This document shows positions 7,036 to 10,388 of a DNA stretch of 10,388 nt, piece by piece. Within the stretch, counting starts at the first letter, position 1, and the number at the start of each line of letters is the position of its first letter. This DNA is from Parachlamydiaceae bacterium (GTDB taxonomy: Bacteria > Chlamydiota > Chlamydiia > Chlamydiales > Parachlamydiaceae), in assembly GCA_013817115.1 (NCBI GenBank), contig JACDDG010000051.1:1-10388 (forward strand). The letters are read 5' to 3'. A program made the translations under genes and the position numbers. Below the pieces are notes generated by a model. That model was given only the letters and a program-made list of their open reading frames with translations. It was not told where the DNA came from and ran no database searches.

Positions 7036-7197
7036 TACACTGCGCGCGGACATAAATTGAAATTTTTTGCTGCGCAATAGCTCCCGCGTTTGAACGATCG
7101 GAAGTGACCCACTATTGAAATATAGGCCCACTTAACGATAGTTAAATCCCAAGGCTTTAGTGCGCAGAAAAACCTCAATTTGTGTCCGCGCAGTGTA
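7036..7197. repeat. Long imperfect palindrome between the AI-2E gene and the YtxH operon (element 3)
   Basis: The ends are TACACTGCGCG and its exact complement (7036-7046 and 7187-7197). Pairing continues inward with GGACAYAAATTGA, a T-tract and TGCGCA in both arms. A less paired region follows, then an inner stem on the symmetry axis near 7116: CACTATTGAAATATAG, with AAGTG and GTGGGCC half-sites on the two sides. The total is 162 bp. The outer arms are unlike elements 1 and 2, but the centre shares TAAGTGGGCCTATATT (complement strand). No ORF that starts or ends here is convincing. No clear target-site duplication is visible. Confidence 0.88.
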
Positions 7198-7207
7198 GCA
7201 ATAGAAT

Positions 7208-7266
7208 TAAAAAACAATGTGCCTGCATGCCATTTCTTTGATTTGAAGAGAAAGCATACAGACACA
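7208..7266 (-). terminator. Intrinsic terminator of the BON/YtxG/YtxH operon
   Basis: On the minus strand TGTGTCTGTATGC pairs with GCATGCAGGCACA in a 13-bp stem containing two G-T wobbles. The stem extends further with mismatches into a loop around TTCAAATC, and it is followed by TTGTTTTTTAATT. It lies about 40 bp after the last YtxH stop. The wobbles pair only in minus-strand RNA, which fits this direction. Confidence 0.75.
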
Positions 7267-7305
7267 TTTACGACTTTTCTATACTTTTTACAATGCCTAG
7301 AAAAG

Positions 7306-7578
7306 TTAATCAGTTTCACCTTTAGAAGACTTACTAGCACGCTTCTTAGCGACTTTCCCTTTCACATTCGAGTGACTTGGAGTCTTAGCTTTATTCAACG
7401 CTCGTCTATGTTTGGACGAAAATATTTTTCGCTTAGGCACATTTAATGGTTGATATAGACCTGTTATAATCTTTTTACGTAGATTTCTTCCAGGTAAAGG
7501 GGTGAATAAAAGGGCTGCAGCAGCTCCAATAGCGCTGCCAAGGATAGCCCCCCAAAAAAATTTTTCTTCAGAATTCAT
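7306..7578 (-). CDS. YtxH-like small membrane protein with basic tail
   Basis: This 90-residue protein has one YtxH-type glycine/alanine-rich segment, FFWGAILGSAIGAAAALLFT followed by PLPGRNLRKKI (about residues 7-37). That pattern is a membrane helix of small residues ending in P-x-x-G-x-x-L/R. The remaining 53 residues are very basic and low in complexity (KRKIFSSKHRRALNKAKT and then KVAKKRASKSSKG), likely cytoplasmic and perhaps nucleic-acid or membrane-surface binding; that is inference. The ATG at 7578 has GGAG eight bases upstream, inside the preceding gene's final codons. It is the last gene before the operon terminator. YtxH proteins are stress-associated in Bacillus; no biochemical activity is known. 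Confidence 0.8.
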   Translation of the reverse strand: MNSEEKFFWGAILGSAIGAAAALLFTPLPGRNLRKKIITGLYQPLNVPKRKIFSSKHRRALNKAKTPSHSNVKGKVAKKRASKSSKGETD

Positions 7579-7582
7579 AGGA

Positions 7583-8158
7583 TTATCTCCTTGCTTGTAC
7601 TTTATTGTAAAGGCGTAATCCTAGGGTCGCCCAATCAAGAATTTTATCAATGCCGTATCCTTGATTTCCCTTTTTAGAGGAAGGGGATAATTTGTTAACT
7701 ACCGTTAAAAACACATCTTTCCACTCGTCGAATTTATCTTCAAGTAGCTGTTCTTTTTTACCAATTCCATCAACAACAGATTTTGCTTTGTCACAAATAT
7801 TGTCATATTCATCGCCTAAAGATTCACGTAATTTATCTCCGGTTTGAGGAGCTAATAGTAACCCTGCGATAGCGCCGATAACTGCCCCCATTGCACAACC
7901 CATTAAAAAAGTATTAGAAGAATCATCCCCTACATCATTTACAGTTTCGCACGCTTTTCCTTGAATAGAATCCATGAAATCTTTCGCGCGGCTTGAAAAG
8001 TCATCTGCAAATTTATGCGACTTCTTATTTAATGTATTGTATCCATCAGTAATGTCACTGTATAAGTCTTTGCCCGATTTTGGGGCTAAAAAAAGAGCTG
8101 CTAATCCAGCTATACATCCGCCGATTACTGCACCTTTTAAAAAATTTACTTGATCCAT
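7583..8158 (-). CDS. Double-YtxH membrane protein
   Basis: The 191-residue protein carries two copies of the YtxH segment. Residues 6-36 begin FLKGAVIGGCIAGLAALFLA and end PKSGKDL; residues 84-114 begin FLMGCAMGAVIGAIAGLLLA and end PQTGDKL. Each is a small-residue membrane helix with GxxxG spacing. The linker and C-terminal region are hydrophilic and probably helical (KKSHKFADDFSSRAKDFMD; KAKSVVDGIGKKEQLLEDKF). The ATG at 8158 has a perfect AGGAGG ribosome binding site formed by the last two Arg codons of the upstream gene. Its own final Arg codons likewise form the GGAG of the next gene. Likely role: envelope or general stress, by analogy to Bacillus YtxH only. Confidence 0.85.
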   Translation of the reverse strand: MDQVNFLKGAVIGGCIAGLAALFLAPKSGKDLYSDITDGYNTLNKKSHKFADDFSSRAKDFMDSIQGKACETVNDVGDDSSNTFLMGCAMGAVIGAIAGLLLAPQTGDKLRESLGDEYDNICDKAKSVVDGIGKKEQLLEDKFDEWKDVFLTVVNKLSPSSKKGNQGYGIDKILDWATLGLRLYNKVQARR

Positions 8159-8162
8159 TATA

Positions 8163-8489
8163 TTACCTCCTAAATAATTTGGTTCCTAATCTAATTGAAG
8201 CTATCACAATCTCCACTAAGTCATCCGAATAATCATTGTCTAAATTCGATAAATCCTTAAATTTGATTTCTCGGTCTTGAAGACTATTTAATTTCATTTC
8301 ACCCATATCACCAATGGCAGAAATAGATTTGAAAGTTGAGTCCAAAAGACTCATTTTAATTGACACATCTTGGGTTATACAATCGATATTTTTTAAGTTG
8401 CTTTCTAAAGCTCTTAAGGTGCGTACAGCGAAAAAAGCTAAAATAGCAAATATGATAACACTCAAGACTGCACAAATTTCAAAAATCAT
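8163..8489 (-). CDS. YtxG/DUF948-like single-span membrane protein
   Basis: This 108-residue protein has an N-terminal membrane helix (about 3-24, MIFEICAVLSVIIFAILAFF) followed by AVRTLRALESNLKNID and a heptad-like helical stretch. That layout resembles DUF948/YtxG proteins. In Bacillus ytxG is found directly before ytxH, and here too two YtxH-like genes follow, which strengthens the assignment. The start ATG at 8489 has GAGG four to five bases upstream. The C-terminus LFRR-stop is encoded by AGGAGGTAA, which doubles as the ribosome binding site of the next gene, only 4 bp away. Membership by sequence alone is moderate; function unknown. Confidence 0.7.
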   Translation of the reverse strand: MIFEICAVLSVIIFAILAFFAVRTLRALESNLKNIDCITQDVSIKMSLLDSTFKSISAIGDMGEMKLNSLQDREIKFKDLSNLDNDYSDDLVEIVIASIRLGTKLFRR

Positions 8490-8550
8490 ATATCCTCAGT
8501 AATTTTTTTGTTCGATTGTTCATAATTCGGTTGTTCAAAATATGGCTGTG

Positions 8551-8955
8551 TCAATGGGATTCCTCATGCAAAATAGTTTCGTTTTCCTCTGTATTCACTA
8601 CCTGAAGATTAATGTTCAATCTTCGCACTCCAGCCATATTTTTAATGTTTTCTTCAACTTTTCGCTTATCGCTTTCTTTTTCCACCAGCCCTGTTAAGCT
8701 GACCACTCCATTATTGACTTTGACATTCAAATATTTGTAACCTTTAGAAGACCACTCATTTCGAAATTTATGGTATATCTTTTCAGCTAATTCTGTATCT
8801 AATCTCCGAACCTCTGCCTCTTGAATTTCAGTAGGTAATTCTAAAATCCCGTCAGGCTCATTTTGTGTTGGATATGCATGTATTGGATTTGCAGAAAAAA
8901 CAAGTCCACTAGGAAGCGCTAAGGAAAAAAATATTGAGTAACAAAGAATTTTCAT
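8551..8955 (-). CDS. Secreted/periplasmic BON-domain protein
   Basis: BON domains bind phospholipid or envelope surfaces in OsmY-type proteins. From the ATG at 8955 the 134-residue product starts with a clear signal peptide (KILCYSIFFSLALPSGLVFS), with cleavage likely after Ala22 or Ala27. One BON domain follows at about residues 50-119: an N-terminal helix RRLDTELAEKIYHKF, the strand motif LNVKVNNGVVSLTGLV, the helix KESDKRKVEENIKNM and AGVRRLNINLQV. AAGG seven bases upstream supports this ATG. An ATG 11 codons earlier (8988) also has a good AAGGA site, so a longer n-region is possible. It lies 61 bp upstream of the YtxG-like gene and probably heads the operon. An osmotic or envelope stress role is family inference. 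Confidence 0.85.
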   Translation of the reverse strand: MKILCYSIFFSLALPSGLVFSANPIHAYPTQNEPDGILELPTEIQEAEVRRLDTELAEKIYHKFRNEWSSKGYKYLNVKVNNGVVSLTGLVEKESDKRKVEENIKNMAGVRRLNINLQVVNTEENETILHEESH

Positions 8956-8998
8956 AAGAAAGCCTTTTTTATTGAAATGGTGCAACATTCCCAAATCC

Positions 8999-9103
8999 TT
9001 AAATATAAATGCCGACCCCTTTTGGTATACCCATGAAGCTTAACAATACAATACCCCTCCCTTTTCCGACACAAAAATCTTTTAAAAGATTTTTTACTGC
9101 CAT
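8999..9103 (-). CDS. Possible 34-codon leader ORF upstream of the BON gene
   Basis: On the minus strand an ATG at 9103 is preceded closely by AGGAG and opens 34 codons (MAVKNLLKDFCVGKGRG and on, ending GVGIYI). The stop TAA overlaps the AAGGA site upstream of the BON gene's ATG at 8988. I recognise no family. The spacing from the Shine-Dalgarno to the ATG is short (about 3 nt), and part of the reading frame is made by a perfect palindrome, so it may be chance. Confidence 0.22.
   Translation of the reverse strand: MAVKNLLKDFCVGKGRGIVLLSFMGIPKGVGIYI
9073..9094. repeat. Perfect 22-bp AT palindrome
   Basis: AAAAATCTTTT is followed at once by its exact complement AAAAGATTTTT. With a small central loop it could form a weak hairpin with a T tail on either strand, so a bidirectional terminator between the DUF892 gene and the BON operon is possible. 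Its low GC content argues for weak activity. Confidence 0.5.
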
Positions 9104-9106
9104 TTT

Positions 9107-9187
9107 CTCCTGCGCTCTAATCTTGCTTTTCAATATAAACTTTATATTATTAATAATTTAAAAAAAGCCTTCAAAGAGCGCAGAGAG
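9107..9187. repeat. Inverted repeat downstream of the DUF892 gene
   Basis: TGCGCTCT (9111-9118) and AGAGCGCA (9175-9182) are exact complements. The match extends patchily outward (CTC) and inward (GCTTTT against AAAAAAAGC). The centre is AT-rich, with nested self-complementary runs such as AATATAAACTTTATATT. On the minus strand the distal arm ends in a T7 tract, so it may terminate the DUF892 transcript. It does not contain the TAAGTGGG core of the larger palindromes. Confidence 0.45.
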
Positions 9188-9225
9188 CCATAGCAATTTC
9201 ATGTTAAACCAAAAAAATCTTAATT

Positions 9226-9990
9226 TTAGCGATGTGAAAGAGCGTAATCTTCCAATTCTAGAGCCTGCTTGTTAACACCGGTTGAAAAAAATGAACCTTC
9301 AGCAATTTTGCTTAAAATTCTGTCTGCTTCTACTTCTTCCTCTAAAGTTTCCTTCAAAAGATGAGCTACTTCATCCAACTTTAATTGTTGTGCATGAGCG
9401 CGCGCGGTACCGTATCCACATATTTCATAATGCTCAACTTTTTGAGCTGCAGCGATAATGCAAGCATCCTTAGTAGGCCCTTTTTTAGCCATTGATAGCA
9501 ATTCGGCACCTTCTTTTAAAACGCCTTCCATGCCAAGACACCAATGCTTTTCAGGAACTTCATCAAGGAGGTGGAATATTTTCTTTAAACGTGTTGCCTG
9601 CATCTTTGTTTCTTGCAAATGTAGCTGCAAGGATTCTTTTAATTTTTGATTCGAAGACATCGCTGCCAGCGCAGGCAAATGATCGATAATTTGATTTTCG
9701 GCGCTTAAGAGGTCATTCAATTCGGTTAAGAGTAATTGATATAAATTATCGACCGAATGAGATGCGTTAGCTTTTTTTGCTGACGAAGATGTGGGTGATT
9801 TTTTTGTAGTTGCTTTGGAAGAACCCACTGCAGCTGCACGTTTTACAGGGGCACGAGAAGAGACTGTGGAGCTTTTTGCTCCCGGCTTTGTGCCTGAACT
9901 TTCCGAATGTGTTGAGCCGCTAGCATGCGTCGATGATTTTTTTTCCTCAGCTGTTTGACTTGTAGCTTTACTATTTGTTTGTTTTACCAT
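9226..9990 (-). CDS. DUF892 (YciE/YciF-type) ferritin-like protein with long basic N-terminal tail
   Basis: DUF892 proteins are four-helix ferritin-like dimers, stress-linked, with a metal site of Glu residues. The 254-residue product has two parts. Residues 1-78 are low complexity (Ser, Thr, Lys, Ala), with 14 Lys/Arg and only three acidic residues, like a histone-type tail. Residues of about 80-240 are the ferritin-like domain: TELNDLLSAENQIIDHLPAL with Glu98, HLQETKMQATRLKKIF with Glu127, CLGMEGVLKEGAEL, IAAAQKVEHYEICGYGTARA with Glu186 and Glu189, and ETLEEEVEADRILSKIAEG. The start at 9990 has GGAG seven bases upstream; an in-frame codon 17 codons earlier lacks such support. A good promoter lies about 75 bp upstream. 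It appears monocistronic. The tail suggests DNA binding, Dps-like in concept, but that is inference. Confidence 0.88.
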   Translation of the reverse strand: MVKQTNSKATSQTAEEKKSSTHASGSTHSESSGTKPGAKSSTVSSRAPVKRAAAVGSSKATTKKSPTSSSAKKANASHSVDNLYQLLLTELNDLLSAENQIIDHLPALAAMSSNQKLKESLQLHLQETKMQATRLKKIFHLLDEVPEKHWCLGMEGVLKEGAELLSMAKKGPTKDACIIAAAQKVEHYEICGYGTARAHAQQLKLDEVAHLLKETLEEEVEADRILSKIAEGSFFSTGVNKQALELEDYALSHR

Positions 9991-10041
9991 GAAATTTCTC
10001 CGTTTATTTTTTTCTGATTTTATTCTCGGGATTAAACTCAT

Positions 10042-10326
10042 TTATTTTCATTTTTTGTGCCAGCATTTATATTTCAAGTCAGCGGAGTTGACAATTTCTA
10101 TTTTAAAATTCAGCTGTAACACACTCTCGGGCAATTTTCAAATAATTATCGGCCTCAAGCACTCATAAAAATGGCTTATATTTGTAAAGTCTCTCCCTTT
10201 TTTCAACCTATATAAAAAATTATTTAATTTCAATTTTTTATTATTAGTTTCTTTCCGGCTAGAGATCAGGGTGTGACTTTGCTCTGCTAAAGTAATAGGG
10301 CTATACCGAAGAGCGTTCCAATTTTG
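10042..10326. other. AT-rich upstream region of the DUF892 gene
   Basis: I see no ORF with coding character and no tRNA-like fold. It holds the DUF892 promoter near its left end (10066-10094); the remainder is AT-rich with T- and A-tracts. Confidence 0.5.
10066..10094 (-). promoter_or_regulatory. Sigma-70-type promoter for the DUF892 gene
   Basis: Minus strand: TTGTCA (10094-10089), a spacer of 17 and TATAAA (10071-10066), each five of six to consensus. The start would be near 10059, giving a leader of about 70 nt before the ATG at 9990. Confidence 0.65.
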
Positions 10327-10388
10327 GTTTTTGGCTTTGAGAAAACCCCGGGATTAAGCGATCAAAAACGGCCCATATTATTATATTG
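10327..10388. repeat. Possible left half of a fourth palindrome, cut by the window end
   Basis: The last bases contain ACGGCCCATATTATTATATTG-like sequence, which matches the inward core half-site of elements 2 and 3 (GGGCCYATATT). CCCCGGG about 30 bases before it recalls the left arm of element 1, and an A-rich stretch lies between. The partner arm would be outside the window, so the palindrome itself cannot be shown. Confidence 0.4.

Noticed and set aside
7035..7340. Minus-strand ORF of 101 codons covering element 3
   Set aside because: It consists mostly of palindrome arms and terminator sequence and overlaps the YtxH 3' end; not coding.
7180..7446. Plus-strand ORF of 88 codons
   Set aside because: It is antisense to the operon terminator and the YtxH gene, with no start signal or family resemblance.
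8490..8550. Three TTGTTC-like repeats between the BON and YtxG-like genes
   Set aside because: Short, irregular and in AT-rich DNA; no evidence of a CRISPR or an operator.
1..10388. Search for CRISPR arrays, transposase genes or phage genes
   Set aside because: No regularly spaced direct repeats and no transposase, integrase or phage-like protein are visible; the palindromes have no encoded partner here.

Overview
The window reads as chromosomal DNA of a low-GC chlamydia, most likely an environmental (Parachlamydia/Protochlamydia-like) member and not a vertebrate Chlamydia pathogen. The basis is the minus-strand order infA, tRNA-Thr, tuf, tRNA-Trp, secE, nusG, rplK, which is the chlamydial arrangement, together with EF-Tu, IF-1 and L11 sequences of chlamydial type. 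The accessory genes around it (AI-2E family permease, YihY, YtxG/YtxH, DUF892) and several large palindromic repeats suit the bigger genomes of amoeba symbionts. The exact genus is inference.

Region 1 (1-3370, all minus strand) is the translation/transcription block. infA has its own promoter (TTGACA-16-TATTAT) and an intrinsic terminator. A second promoter (TTGCTG-17-TATACT) overlaps the end of that terminator and should drive tRNA-Thr(GGU), tuf, tRNA-Trp(CCA), secE, nusG and rplK. rplK runs off the left edge and lacks about its last 11 codons. A roughly 160-bp palindrome separates tuf from tRNA-Trp.

Region 2 (3370-6972) holds mutM/fpg on the plus strand, facing two minus-strand membrane protein genes: an AI-2E family permease and a YihY/BrkB family protein with a C-terminal winged-helix-like extension. 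A second palindrome ends two bases before the mutM start codon. A probable decayed copy lies between the convergent mutM and yihY stops.

Region 3 (6973-10388) holds a third palindrome and then a minus-strand envelope/stress-type operon: a secreted BON-domain protein, a YtxG/DUF948-like protein, a double-YtxH protein and a YtxH protein with a basic tail. It closes with a strong stem-loop terminator. Upstream is a DUF892 (YciE/YciF-type) ferritin-like protein with a long Lys/Ser/Ala/Thr-rich tail and a good promoter. The window ends inside what looks like half of another palindrome.

The most unusual signal is this family of intergenic palindromes. Their outer arms differ, but they share a central inward-facing half-site close to TAAGTGGGYCCATATT. 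Nothing in the window encodes a transposase, recombinase or other obvious partner for them.
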